From: MADRE3 sp963718195
GTDB lineage: Bacteria; Desulfobacterota; Desulfobulbia; Desulfobulbales; Desulfocapsaceae
Reading direction: 5' to 3'
Assembly (NCBI GenBank): GCA_963718195.1
Contig: CAVQYQ010000004.1
Coordinates: 251,843-315,842, forward strand
DNA: 64,000 nt
Part shown: positions 26,508 through 35,655 of the stretch, one piece after another
Position numbering within the stretch: position 1 is the first letter of the stretch
Layout: each line of letters begins with the position of its first letter
Notes under the pieces: generated by a model
Database searches by the model: none
The model's input: only the letters and a program-made list of their open reading frames with translations
What the model was told of the DNA's origin: nothing
Made by a program: the position numbers and the translations under genes

Positions 26508-28088
26508 ATGAAACACCTAGAAACCGAAGTGCTCGTCATAGGTGGAGGGGTCACCGGAGCAGGGATAATGAGGGATCTCGCCTTGCGCGGTATCCATTGT
26601 CTGCTGATCGACAGGCATGATCTTTGCGCAGGAGCCTCCGGAGGTAACCACGGCTTGCTTCACTCTGGTGCCCGGTATGTATCTAACGATCAGCAGGCAG
26701 CTGTTGAATGCCGCCAGGAAAGCGATATCCTGAAACAGCTGGCACCCCATTGTATTGAAAATACCGGCTCACTCTTTGTCGCTGTCGATGGTGATGACCA
26801 GGGCTTTGTTGACCAGTTTCCCACTTTCTGCAAACAGGCTGGCATTTCATGTACACCGATCAGCCCAGTGGAAGCCAGGCGGTCTGAACCGCACCTGACC
26901 GATAGGCTGCAAAGTGCATTTATCCTGCCCGACGCAACCATTGACCCTTTTCGGCTGGCTCTGGAGAACGTTGCCCACGCACACCTGGTTAATCGCAGCA
27001 CCTATCTTTCACACACTCAGTTGATATCATTTCGCATTTCAGATGGTGAGATAACTGCTGCAATCTGCAGGAATACCAGGTCTGATGAGATGCTTGAGGT
27101 TCGCGCTCAACAGGTCGTTAATGCCGGCGGAGCCTGGGCGATGGATATCGCCAAACTTGCTGGGTGCGACAACGTTAAGCTGTTATATTCCAAAGGGACC
27201 CTGCTCGTCAGTCATGATCGAATAACAGACCGGGTTATCCATCGGCTCAGACCTCCTGGTGACGGTGACATTCTCGTGCCCGGAGGTACCGTTTCTGTAT
27301 TGGGAACAACCTCAGTACGTGTTGATGATCTCGACCAGATACAGCCAACTGTCGAGGAGGTAAACAGAAACATACAGGAAGGTTCTGCAATGCTCCCAAG
27401 CCTTGCTCGTGCCAGGTATATAAGAGCTTTTTCACGCGTCAGGCCGCTTCTTCAGCCCGGATCAAAAGCGAATGACCGTTCGGTAACCAGGGGGTATGCA
27501 TTGCACGCCCACACTGACTCTTTGTCTAATTTCTGCACGATAACCGGTGGTAAGTTAACCACCTTCAGGCTGATGGCAGAGAAAGCTTCAGACCTTGTTG
27601 CGAAAAGAGTGGGAAACACTTCTCCCTCTTCCACGGCTGAACAACCACTTAACCGAGATACCGGTTGTCGCTGGACCGAGCCTGGAGCTGCACCAAGATT
27701 CTGGTTTCAGGCAGATAAGGCCGATGATTTGATATTGTGTGAATGTGAGATGGTACCGCAGTCTGCAATCGATGAAATTCTCGATACTTCGACTGATTCT
27801 GATAAGGAAATGACGCTTGAAGCCATTGCCCTGAGATCAAGAGCTGGAAAAGGTCCCTGCCAGGGATCATTTTGCAGTATCCGCATTGCATCGTATCTGT
27901 ATGATCGTGGTCATTACAAAGATAACAGTGGGCTGATCCAGATGTGCGAGTTTCTCAATGAGCGATTCAAGGGACAGCGCTCAATTATCTGGGGATCCCA
28001 GATGGCCCAGATGGAACTTGCAGAGGCCCTGCACTGTGGACTCCTGGGACTGGACCAGGCGTTTGACCAAAGAAAATCACCCCTATAA
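26508..28088 (+). CDS. glpA: Anaerobic glycerol-3-phosphate dehydrogenase subunit A
   Basis: A 526-aa FAD protein of the GlpA type, the catalytic subunit for anaerobic glycerol-3-phosphate oxidation. It has VLVIGGGVTGAGIMRDLALRG, GGNHGLLHSGARYVSND and a C-terminal BFD-like domain with cysteines in LILCECEMVP and GKGPCQGSFCSIR, as expected for GlpA with a [2Fe-2S] site. Starts at the ATG at 26508. It is followed by glpB 13 bp downstream. Only GlpA, not GlpD, carries the extra Cys domain. Confidence 0.95.
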   Translation: MKHLETEVLVIGGGVTGAGIMRDLALRGIHCLLIDRHDLCAGASGGNHGLLHSGARYVSNDQQAAVECRQESDILKQLAPHCIENTGSLFVAVDGDDQGFVDQFPTFCKQAGISCTPISPVEARRSEPHLTDRLQSAFILPDATIDPFRLALENVAHAHLVNRSTYLSHTQLISFRISDGEITAAICRNTRSDEMLEVRAQQVVNAGGAWAMDIAKLAGCDNVKLLYSKGTLLVSHDRITDRVIHRLRPPGDGDILVPGGTVSVLGTTSVRVDDLDQIQPTVEEVNRNIQEGSAMLPSLARARYIRAFSRVRPLLQPGSKANDRSVTRGYALHAHTDSLSNFCTITGGKLTTFRLMAEKASDLVAKRVGNTSPSSTAEQPLNRDTGCRWTEPGAAPRFWFQADKADDLILCECEMVPQSAIDEILDTSTDSDKEMTLEAIALRSRAGKGPCQGSFCSIRIASYLYDRGHYKDNSGLIQMCEFLNERFKGQRSIIWGSQMAQMELAEALHCGLLGLDQAFDQRKSPL

Positions 28089-28101
28089 CAATCAAAGAGA
28101 G

Positions 28102-29398
28102 ATGACCCAGGAAATTCGTTGTATAGAAACTGATCTTGCAGTCATTGGAACGGGGCTGGCAGGAGTGGCGGCAAGTATCTTTTCCCATAATCGGGACATT
28201 AAAACTGCCCAGACGGGCAACACCGGATCACTTGCCTACACGACGGGATATCTCGATCTTTTCGGGTACATGATTAACAAGGATAAACCCGTTGTATCGA
28301 ATCCATGGCAAGCTATACGGAACCTTCAGCAGGAGGGTTCAAAACATCCTTATTCCAGAATCACAGAAGATGATATTAAAGCCGCTTTTACGGAATTCAC
28401 TTCCTTTATTTCCGATTGCGGCATTACCTACAGCATGCCCGCAGAGATTAACCTGGATGCACTCACTCCTGCTGGTACCTTCAAAAAGACCCTGTGTATT
28501 CCTGCGACCATGCATGCAGGTGCTGAGGCCTTCTCCCAAAAGGCATCAATGTATCATTATTGATTTTAAAGGATTGAAAGGTTTCAGCGGCAGGCAGATT
28601 GTTGCCAACTTAAAAACAGAGTGGCCGCAGCTGCGCTATGAACGAATAGATTTTCCCGACATGAATCAGGGTGAGGTGTACCCCGAAGTCCTTGCCCGCG
28701 CTCTGGAAGTGCCTGCCCACCGGATCAAACTTGCTGAACTGATAAAGGAAGTTGCCGGAAATGCTGATTTCCTGGGTATACCTGCAATTTTGGGAATTCA
28801 TAAACCGGATCTGGTCATGGAAGACCTCCAGGAATTAGTCGGTATTCGATTATTTGAAATACCGACCATGCCCCCTTCTGTTCCCGGGATTCGTTTACGG
28901 GAACTGGTTGAACAGTCTTTCCCACAAAGAGGAATCACCATAATTCCGCAGCAAAAGATTCTCTCGGTTGATTTGAGCGGTACAAATGCTCAGCTGCATC
29001 TCAATGACAGTTTTGGACCGCTTGTTATCGATGCCCGGGCTGTTATCCTCGCAACCGGACGGTTTCTCAGCGGTGGGCTTTATTCATCTATGGACACGAT
29101 TATAGAGCCACTGCTTAACATTCCGGTTACCCAGCCCAACTCACGTGAACAGTGGTATCGTCAAAAGTATCTGGATATAAATGGCCACGCGGTTCACCGT
29201 GCAGGAATCGAGGTTGACGACAGGTATCGGCCACTTGGTCCTGACGGGAAGATTATGTATAAAAACGTATTTGCCGCAGGGATAATTATTGCTCATCAGG
29301 ACTGGATTCGGGAACGGTGCGGAGCTGGAATTGCCATATCGACCGCGTACAAAGCTGTCGAGTCGGCAGCTTTGTTTTTATCGCAAAAAAGTAAATGA
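28102..29398 (+). pseudogene. glpB: Anaerobic glycerol-3-phosphate dehydrogenase subunit B, frameshifted
   Basis: Two frames together encode a GlpB-like flavoprotein. The N-terminal frame starts at the ATG at 28102 (IETDLAVIGTGLAGVAASIF, with an FAD-type glycine motif) and stops at 28561-28563. The C-terminal frame continues from CIIIDFKGLKGFSGRQ, through VILATGRFLSGGLYSSM, to 29398. The switch lies in TTCTCCCAAAAGG (28531-28542): removing one base from the C or A run gives FSQRHQCIIIDFKG in one frame. It is a +1 insertion in a short homopolymer, either a sequencing error or an inactivating mutation. Identity as GlpB is firm from sequence and position between glpA and a glpC-like gene. Confidence 0.85.
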
Positions 29399-29463
29399 AA
29401 TAATATAAAGTGCAAATATCGAAGAGAGGTCCGTCTGTTCTCTTTTCATAAAAGGTCATAACC

Positions 29464-30744
29464 ATGGTTGACACCAAGATAAAATCCCTCAATTTCAAAG
29501 AACTCGCCATTGAACTCCTCCCGGAGGGGGCCAGCTTTGAAGCATGCCTCACCTGTGGTCTCTGTTCTTCAGGCTGCCCGGCTTCGGGGCTTGAAAACAT
29601 GGATCCAAGAAAATTTATCAGAATGGCCATGCTCGGAATGGATGATGAGCTCTCCCAGACGCCATGGGTCTGGATGTGCACCCAGTGCAGACGTTGCCAA
29701 CACGTGTGCCCGATGAACATAGATATCTCCCAGCTTGTTTTCCATGCCCGTGGAAACTGGCCCAAAGAGCTGAAACCTTCAGGTATTGTCAGATCCTGTG
29801 AACTCGCCCGGTCCAGCGAGAGTACCAGCGCGATGGGAATCCCCCCGGACGACTTTGTTTTCGTTGTTAACGATGTCCTTGAAGAGGTGCGCATGGAGCA
29901 ACCTCAATTCAAGGACCTTTGCGCACCGATAGACAAAAAGGGCGCGACCTTCTTTGTCAACCAGAACTCGCGGGAACCGATGAGTGAACCAGATGAGATG
30001 GTCCCGCTCTGGAAAATTTTTCATCTCGTCGGTGCAGATTGGACCTATGCTTCAAAGGGCTGGGCAGCCGAGAATTTTTGTATGTTCTCAGGTGATGAAG
30101 CAGCCTGGTACCACGTCATACGTCAACGCGTTGATGCGGTAAATGAGCTGGAATGCAAGATATGGCTCAACACGGAATGTGGTCATTCCTACTATACAAT
30201 GTGGAATGCAGTTAACCGCTTCAAAATGGAAGCACATTTCGAGATTAGCAGCCTGATCAGCTATTACGCATTGTGGATACGGCAGGGAAAGCTACCAGTC
30301 AATGCGGATTGGAATGTAAACAATATCAAGTTTACCGTGCAGGATCCCTGCCAGATTGTACGCAAAGCATATGGTGAGTCAATTGCTGAGGACCTCCGTT
30401 TTGTAACCAAAAAACTGGTTGGTGAAGAAAATTTTATCGACATGCAGCCAAACCGCAGTGCAAATTACTGCTGTGGAGGCGGTGGTGGTTTCCTGCAGGC
30501 GGGCATGACTGAACAACGAAGGCTCTATGGCCGGAGAAAATTTGACCAGATAGCGGCCACCGGTGCCCCCTATGTGTTGACCCCCTGTCACAACTGTCAT
30601 TCCCAGATGGAGGATATTGGCGACCATTACGGGGGGAACTACCATGTTGTTCACTTCTGGACACTCATATGTCTGTCTCTTGGCATCCTGGGTGAAAAGG
30701 AACGAACATACCTTGGCCCGGAGCTCCTTTCTCTTGGACTCTAG
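29464..30744 (+). CDS. GlpC/HdrD-like Fe-S protein with two CCG regions
   Basis: A 426-aa protein next to glpB. Two 4Fe-4S clusters are ligated by CLTCGLCSSGCP (C28, C31, C34, C38) and by CTQCRRCQHVCP. Downstream the protein has cysteine-rich CCG-type regions, with NTECGHSYY, DPCQIV, YCCGGGGGF and TPCHNCHSQM. In E. coli GlpC anchors GlpAB and passes electrons to quinone. This protein is longer and more like heterodisulfide-reductase subunit D. It therefore probably takes electrons from GlpAB to a thiol/disulfide or menaquinone pathway; the acceptor is inferred. Start ATG at 29464. Confidence 0.8.
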   Translation: MVDTKIKSLNFKELAIELLPEGASFEACLTCGLCSSGCPASGLENMDPRKFIRMAMLGMDDELSQTPWVWMCTQCRRCQHVCPMNIDISQLVFHARGNWPKELKPSGIVRSCELARSSESTSAMGIPPDDFVFVVNDVLEEVRMEQPQFKDLCAPIDKKGATFFVNQNSREPMSEPDEMVPLWKIFHLVGADWTYASKGWAAENFCMFSGDEAAWYHVIRQRVDAVNELECKIWLNTECGHSYYTMWNAVNRFKMEAHFEISSLISYYALWIRQGKLPVNADWNVNNIKFTVQDPCQIVRKAYGESIAEDLRFVTKKLVGEENFIDMQPNRSANYCCGGGGGFLQAGMTEQRRLYGRRKFDQIAATGAPYVLTPCHNCHSQMEDIGDHYGGNYHVVHFWTLICLSLGILGEKERTYLGPELLSLGL

Positions 30745-30800
30745 CACTCCCTCATCTGCTCTTTAATACCACGGCGCACGCTTTAAGGGCACATACCCTC

Positions 30801-30942
30801 GAGCTTTTTGCAAAATGATGATTTTCGTTCAACGTCAAACCATGTGAAAAATTTTTACCGCAGGCATATAGTTGATATTCCGAGGATAAAAATTTAAGCA
30901 TAACGTAGAGGTTGAGCGAAAAGGGCGTTTTGCAAGTGGCTC
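30801..30942. repeat. Hairpin repeat (MITE-like), copy 2
   Basis: The best-preserved copy (142 bp). The terminal repeats GAGCTTTTTGCAAAATG... and ...CGTTTTGCAAGTGGCTC are inverted with few mismatches, and the inner AAATTTTTACC / GGATAAAAATTT pair is also present. It ends three bases before the stop codon of the RACo-like gene, so it sits in the 3' ends of two convergent genes and could act as a terminator. Confidence 0.88.
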
Positions 30943-30944
30943 CC

Positions 30945-32552
30945 TCATTTCACCGGGGTGCTGCCCGAAAAACTGAGTCGCTCGACGAAGCGGTTCTGAA
31001 AATCAACACTGCTGGCGAGTTCTATTACCGATATTTTACCGGCCAATCTGCCTGCGGCTTCAACATAGTCGTCGCAAAGTGCCATAATCGCTCCTCCGCC
31101 AGCAGCATTACCCACCATATCTATTCGATCAGGATCAATGTCCGGTAACATTCCGAGGATACGCATATCTCTTTTTTGCAGATGTGAACCAAACGCACCG
31201 GCGACTATAATTTTCTCCGGTAGAGCCATTCCGGCAGTTCGCAGCAGAAATTCTATACCGGTTATCAGAGCTGCCTTGCCGAGCTGCACTGAACGGATGT
31301 CTTTCTGACTAATAAAAATATCTCTGTTGTTCGCCGTCTGACCAGCAGGGACAATCAGGTATCTGGCTTCTGCCTTCGCCGAGTTATTTGATCCACCTTG
31401 TGTGTGTGTCTTTATCAACCTGCCGCTTGAAGTTACAATCCCTGTCTGAATCATGGCGGCCACCGCGCTGATCACCCCGGACCCGCAGAGTCCTGAGGGT
31501 TTCATGGTCTCGCTGGATTTGTTTTTCACCACACTAAATTCCGGGACACTATTTCGACCAGCGATACTGACCCTGTCGATGGCACCGGGGATTGCCTGAA
31601 TTCCGCAGCTCAAGGATGCGCCCTCAAATGCTGGGCCTGTTGCACACGAGGTGGCAAAAAAGGAGTCCTTTCCCTTCAACAACAACTCGCCATTAGTGCC
31701 AAGATCTATCAAAAGCGTACCGACAGGTTCTTTTTCCAGTTCCGTAGCAAGTGATGCAGCGAGAATATCACCGCCAATAAAACCGGAGACCTGGTCAAGG
31801 GTATTCACAATAACATCGGGGAACCCCATACCAAGCTCTGAGCCATTTGTCTGCCGCGCTTTGAAAAATGACGGCTGATATGGGGCAATACCGATAGACA
31901 TTGGGCTGATACCCAGAAGGATATGAATCATTGTCGGATTACCGACAATCACCATGTTTGCCAGCTCTTCATGAGCAGTGCGACAGCAGTTAAGCAGTTC
32001 TGTAGTACCCCATTCAATGGCACGGACTACCAGTTCCTGGAGTCGAAAAAGTCTTCCATCATCCTCGCCAATTTCTCCTATCCGGTTCATTACATCATCA
32101 CCGTAAAGCGCCTGAGGGTTTTTCACAGCAGTCGACGAAAGTATCTTCCTGTGTATCACATCAAAAAGATAGATGGCAATTGTCGTTGTCCCCAAATCAA
32201 CAGCGATACCAAGGCATGGTTCTGGTGACATACCAGCAACTCTCTTTGACAAAAAGGACGCAGGCAGCATAACAGGTGGCTTGGCTATAATATGTGAAGA
32301 GAGCAAAGATGATTCAGGAATTTCAATGGAAACACTATCCGCTACCTGAAAACAGCAGGATTCTGCATCACGGCCCGTACCGTCTCCGGCAACTATTTTC
32401 ACCCGGCATTTACCGCACACCCCCTTTCCTCCGCAATCAGTACGAAGGAAGATATTGTGCGCAATAAGCGATTCCAATAATCGCTCACCTGCTATTGCCT
32501 TTATTTTTCTCCCATGGGGAAGCAGCTTGATACTGCAGCTATTCTTATCCAT
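30945..32552 (-). CDS. RACo-like ferredoxin/ASKHA ATPase (DUF4445), probable corrinoid-protein activator
   Basis: A 535-aa protein in the family of reductive activators of corrinoid proteins. A short N-terminal 2Fe-2S domain has C40, C46 and C49 in CGGKGVCGKC, with a further Cys pair at 66-67. The ASKHA-type domain follows with AVDLGTTTIAIYLFD (phosphate-1), IDLGTNGELLL and PSGLCGSG, then IIVAGAFGSHL. The ferredoxin part is compact. Family role: ATP-driven reduction of the cobalt of corrinoid methyltransferase proteins to Co(I). No corrinoid or methyltransferase gene is nearby, so its client is unknown. Start ATG at 32552; the ribosome-binding site is weak. Confidence 0.85.
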   Translation of the reverse strand: MDKNSCSIKLLPHGRKIKAIAGERLLESLIAHNIFLRTDCGGKGVCGKCRVKIVAGDGTGRDAESCCFQVADSVSIEIPESSLLSSHIIAKPPVMLPASFLSKRVAGMSPEPCLGIAVDLGTTTIAIYLFDVIHRKILSSTAVKNPQALYGDDVMNRIGEIGEDDGRLFRLQELVVRAIEWGTTELLNCCRTAHEELANMVIVGNPTMIHILLGISPMSIGIAPYQPSFFKARQTNGSELGMGFPDVIVNTLDQVSGFIGGDILAASLATELEKEPVGTLLIDLGTNGELLLKGKDSFFATSCATGPAFEGASLSCGIQAIPGAIDRVSIAGRNSVPEFSVVKNKSSETMKPSGLCGSGVISAVAAMIQTGIVTSSGRLIKTHTQGGSNNSAKAEARYLIVPAGQTANNRDIFISQKDIRSVQLGKAALITGIEFLLRTAGMALPEKIIVAGAFGSHLQKRDMRILGMLPDIDPDRIDMVGNAAGGGAIMALCDDYVEAAGRLAGKISVIELASSVDFQNRFVERLSFSGSTPVK

Positions 32553-32613
32553 GAATACTCACTTATCTGTGTCGTTCAATTGTTCTTCTGAACTGCCTGA
32601 CCCAATAGCCCGT

Positions 32614-32647
32614 GAGGCGAACCGAGCCTGCTCAAGCAGGTGGCCTC
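32614..32647 (-). promoter_or_regulatory. Nested hairpin in the RACo-like gene leader
   Basis: Within the 338-bp region 32553-32890, GAGGC and GCCTC pair as an outer stem with the inner stem CCTGCT-CA-AGCAGG, forming a nested structure about 60-95 nt before the minus-strand RACo-like start. It could be a leader RNA element. It does not match a riboswitch consensus I can recall. The rest of the region shows no gene. Confidence 0.35.
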
Positions 32648-32890
32648 TTCAACTAAAAGAGTAACAGCGATCATGATACGTTATTTTTTACGGAAAGTCT
32701 CCCTGCACGACCACCTCCCTCTTGGCGCTATCTCAATCATACAATCAGCGAGAACAAAGAAGTTTTATAATATCTGTTCGGTATCATTTCTGCTTCATTA
32801 TCTGTCTCAAGAACATCTCTTCTGGCGCCTGCATGCTATTGCCAAACGAACACCTTGCCCTTACTTTATAACTAACAAATAGAGGGTGTC

Positions 32891-33289
32891 ATGCTGAAGG
32901 CGCTGGAAAAAATATTATACTCTTCAGAGAGAGGTTCTTTTGAGGGCAGACTGACGGCTGTGATCAGTCGGGTCAGTGGTGGAATAATATGTGGTACCTA
33001 CCTCCTCATTGTCTTTGCATTATCAGTAAAATACAATTTCACCTACGACCGTGGAATTATAGAACGTCACCTGGTAAATTTCGCAGAATTATTCAACTCT
33101 CTCTCGATTATTATCATTTTTACTCTTGTTTCGATCACTTCAATGATACCCGGACTTGCGGCTCTTTTTTTCGGTCTGATGGAAATCAGAACAAGACATG
33201 GTAAAAAAACGCTCTTCTGGGGACTCTTCGGTTTTTTTACTGGCGCCGTGAACTTTTATCTCATGTTCAAATTTATCTCACCATCCTGA
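32891..33289 (+). CDS. Small three-helix membrane protein, unknown
   Basis: A 132-aa protein starting at the ATG at 32891 after AGAGGGTGTC. Hydrophobic segments GGIICGTYLLIVFALSV, SLSIIIIFTLVSITSMIPGLAALFFGL and WGLFGFFTGAVNFYLMFKF are membrane helices, with charged loops. No family is recognised. Codon use and the ribosome-binding site support a real gene. Confidence 0.7.
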   Translation: MLKALEKILYSSERGSFEGRLTAVISRVSGGIICGTYLLIVFALSVKYNFTYDRGIIERHLVNFAELFNSLSIIIIFTLVSITSMIPGLAALFFGLMEIRTRHGKKTLFWGLFGFFTGAVNFYLMFKFISPS

Positions 33290-33379
33290 CATCAAATGCC
33301 CCATGGAATCTGAAAATTATCCGGACTCACATACATTTTCGATCACAGTGCCCTAGCTGCTTTCATCCGGGCAGGTATT

Positions 33380-33607
33380 TCAACGAGAGATGGAAGAGAT
33401 CTCCTGTTGCTCACGAAGATATTTCATAATGCGTAATTGACCTATCATGTCAAGCTGATCAAACCATTCTTCGACACTCCGACACCTCATCTTAATCCCG
33501 CATACGTCTCTGGGGGAAACCTTCTTGCCCTCTCCAAGACCAATAAATGTAGAGACATTACAAAAGTATTCAGCCTGAGCAGCCTGCTTAAATCTCTCTG
33601 GAATCAT
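33380..33607 (-). CDS. Small hypothetical protein with cysteines
   Basis: A 75-aa protein from the ATG at 33607 with AGGAGAACAAT upstream, a good ribosome-binding site. The sequence is predicted soluble, with three Cys (C16, and two in DVCGIKMRC) and a helical C-terminus EEWFDQLDMIGQLRIMKYLREQQ. No family is recognised. Confidence 0.6.
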   Translation of the reverse strand: MIPERFKQAAQAEYFCNVSTFIGLGEGKKVSPRDVCGIKMRCRSVEEWFDQLDMIGQLRIMKYLREQQEISSISR

Positions 33608-33862
33608 ATTGTTCTCCTGTTGAATTGTATAGTAACTCTACTTGAACAGGGGTATCATGGGGCGACTCCCCTGATAAAAACGTTCGAAAAAACATTTTAA
33701 TGCTCAATCAGCGGGTGCTCTCTACCAGGTAGACAGTTAACTATTGTCTCCAGTCATTTTCCCGCTGCTAAACCTGATAAAAGAATTATTATGATTGCAT
33801 GGGGGTTGCTCAACAACCGCTTTAAAAACAGTTGACTATTGAACACACCAAAGGAGAGACCC

Positions 33863-34255
33863 ATGAAAACCTCTATGACACTTATCTTCTTGTTGCTCCC
33901 CGCTATCGCGTTTGCCCAGAACTATGGCAACATGAACAAAGGCGATATGCAGAACATGATGCAGGTGATGCAGCAGGTCCAGCAATGTATGGCAGATATC
34001 GACCAGACAAAATTGAAAGAACTCCAGACCCGCTCGGAACAGGCCAAGAAAAAAATCGACACCCTCTGTGCCCAGGGAAAAAGAGACAAGGCGCAGGAAC
34101 AAGCTATTTCCTTTGGCAGGAAAATAGCTTCAGACCCAACCATCAAGCAGATGCAGAAATGCGGTGAAATGGCCCAGGGAGCCATGCCCATGCCGGACAT
34201 GGTCGAGACCTACGATGAAGAGAAGTACGCCAACCAGCATGTATGCGATCAGTGA
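33863..34255 (+). CDS. Secreted small helical protein, unknown
   Basis: A 130-aa protein from the ATG at 33863 with GGAGAGACCC upstream. The signal peptide is MKTSMTLIFLLLPAIAFAQ, cleaved after AFA. The mature part is Met/Gln/Lys-rich and alpha-helical (DMQNMMQVMQQVQQCMADI, LKELQTRSEQAKKKIDTLC) with several Cys, which could form disulfides or bind metal. No family recognised. Confidence 0.72.
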   Translation: MKTSMTLIFLLLPAIAFAQNYGNMNKGDMQNMMQVMQQVQQCMADIDQTKLKELQTRSEQAKKKIDTLCAQGKRDKAQEQAISFGRKIASDPTIKQMQKCGEMAQGAMPMPDMVETYDEEKYANQHVCDQ

Positions 34256-34612
34256 ATTATCGTACCCCATAAACCATTACAGCTGTTGTATTTTATCATT
34301 TGAGGTTTGCAGATAACCGCTGATCTTCACCTGTCACGAGCTGTAGTGATGCCACTGGTCGTGGTTGCAGGTCTGAGCGATGGTTACCATAACCGCGCTG
34401 CACTCAAAATCGGCCCCGCAGTTCTGGAACCTGTTGACATCACTGCAGCACGTTTCACCTTGCTACCTGTGATAGCGTAACTAAAAACTCAAAATAGAGG
34501 TTTACACGTTCACAGCCCAACCTCAATGGAGCGGACAAAAAACCAATGTAGATAGACTATTTTGAGTGTCGTGCAAAAAGGTAAAAATTCCTAATGTTCA
34601 GAGGACTGCATA
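34256..34612. other. Spacer, with one weak open frame
   Basis: 357 bp. A frame from a TTG at 34307 to the TAA at 34478-34480 (ending ITAARFTLLPVIA) has coding-like base use but no ribosome-binding site; it may be a gene remnant. The remainder shows nothing. Confidence 0.25.
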
Positions 34613-35146
34613 ATGGAAAAAAGAAAACGCTTAACTGCCGAACAGATCATAAAGCAGTACAAGGAAACAATCGGTCGTATTGCTGAACAGAAGAGTAAAA
34701 AAGAGCGAGACCTCCACTTTGAAAAGATCAGAGATCGCGCCGAAGAGATTGTTTTTCTCCTTAATGCTGATTGCTCCTATGTCTCGGTTGCAGATCAGTT
34801 GTGCGACTTTCTTGCGCTAGACAAATGCGAGCATCTACGACAACAACTCCTCTGTACAATTGCTATGCTTGAGAGGATGTCTCGGATGGAACTTCCCCGT
34901 ACGACCAAAGTCTCTGAGAATGCACCTCTGGAAACACTTATCCGTCATCTTTACAGTGATGTCTGGGAAAAGGATAACAATCCCAAGGGTGAAGATTTCA
35001 TCAAATTTATCCAGCACCACTTCATCCTCGCAGGTATTCACTTATCGAAGGAAAACGTCACCAAGCTTGTTAATAGTATTCCCGATGAATTATTTCAAAT
35101 CTATGAAGGCCTCAGAGGCAAAGGGCAAGATGAAACAGATTCTTGA
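34613..35146 (+). CDS. Hypothetical soluble protein
   Basis: A 177-aa protein from the ATG at 34613 with AGAGGA upstream. It has a basic coiled-coil-like N-terminus (RLTAEQIIKQYKETIGRIAEQKSKKERDLHFEKI), several Cys in DCSYVSVADQLCDFLALDKCEHLR, and a charged C-terminus. No family recognised. Confidence 0.65.
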   Translation: MEKRKRLTAEQIIKQYKETIGRIAEQKSKKERDLHFEKIRDRAEEIVFLLNADCSYVSVADQLCDFLALDKCEHLRQQLLCTIAMLERMSRMELPRTTKVSENAPLETLIRHLYSDVWEKDNNPKGEDFIKFIQHHFILAGIHLSKENVTKLVNSIPDELFQIYEGLRGKGQDETDS

Positions 35147-35210
35147 TGAAATATGTATGAGCAGGTCAACCAGATGCATCGACCGGTAAGGCCTTCCTGT
35201 GAAAGTTTGA

Positions 35211-35477
35211 TTATCCGACTTTGTGGTCTATTTGATAACCGATATACACACCGATAGCGGCTCCGAGAAAAGGTACACCAAGAAACAAGTGTGGGAAGGT
35301 GTGTTGAATTCCGATCATGGTGAAAATGAAACCCGCTAAACAGATCCCGAGAACTGGCAGCACGGTATAGCATATAACAGACTTCCAGCTTCTTAAAGCA
35401 TAGTACATGACAAACATATACCAGCAGCACGTTATTATAATAAATACGATTAGTCCGCTGTTTATACCATGACCCAT
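35211..35477 (-). CDS. Small membrane protein, unknown
   Basis: An 88-aa protein with hydrophobic segments GLIVFIIITCCWYMFVMYYAL, VLPVLGICLAGFIFTMIGI and LFLGVPFLGAAIGVYIGYQI, probably three membrane helices. ATG at 35477; no clear ribosome-binding site. No family recognised. Confidence 0.5.
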   Translation of the reverse strand: MGHGINSGLIVFIIITCCWYMFVMYYALRSWKSVICYTVLPVLGICLAGFIFTMIGIQHTFPHLFLGVPFLGAAIGVYIGYQIDHKVG

Positions 35478-35655
35478 AGTTTTAATTTACCATAATAAAA
35501 ACCAAGAACAAAGAGAGGAATCACGCATACTCAATTCCGCCCACACGACCTGCTGCATATGTCTCGTCCATGCTGCAATTTGCTCCTATCGCGCCTGGCA
35601 AGTAGATTCTACAGGAAGAATCAATTTCCTAGTTACCCGGTGAAGCTGATCAGTA

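Noticed and set aside
29286..29894. 202-codon open frame opposite glpB and the GlpC-like gene
   Set aside because: It is antisense to two well-supported genes and reflects codon bias of the other strand.
30912..31148. Open frame starting inside hairpin repeat copy 2
   Set aside because: Its beginning matches a frame in copy 3 only because the repeat itself is shared; it runs antisense to the RACo-like gene.
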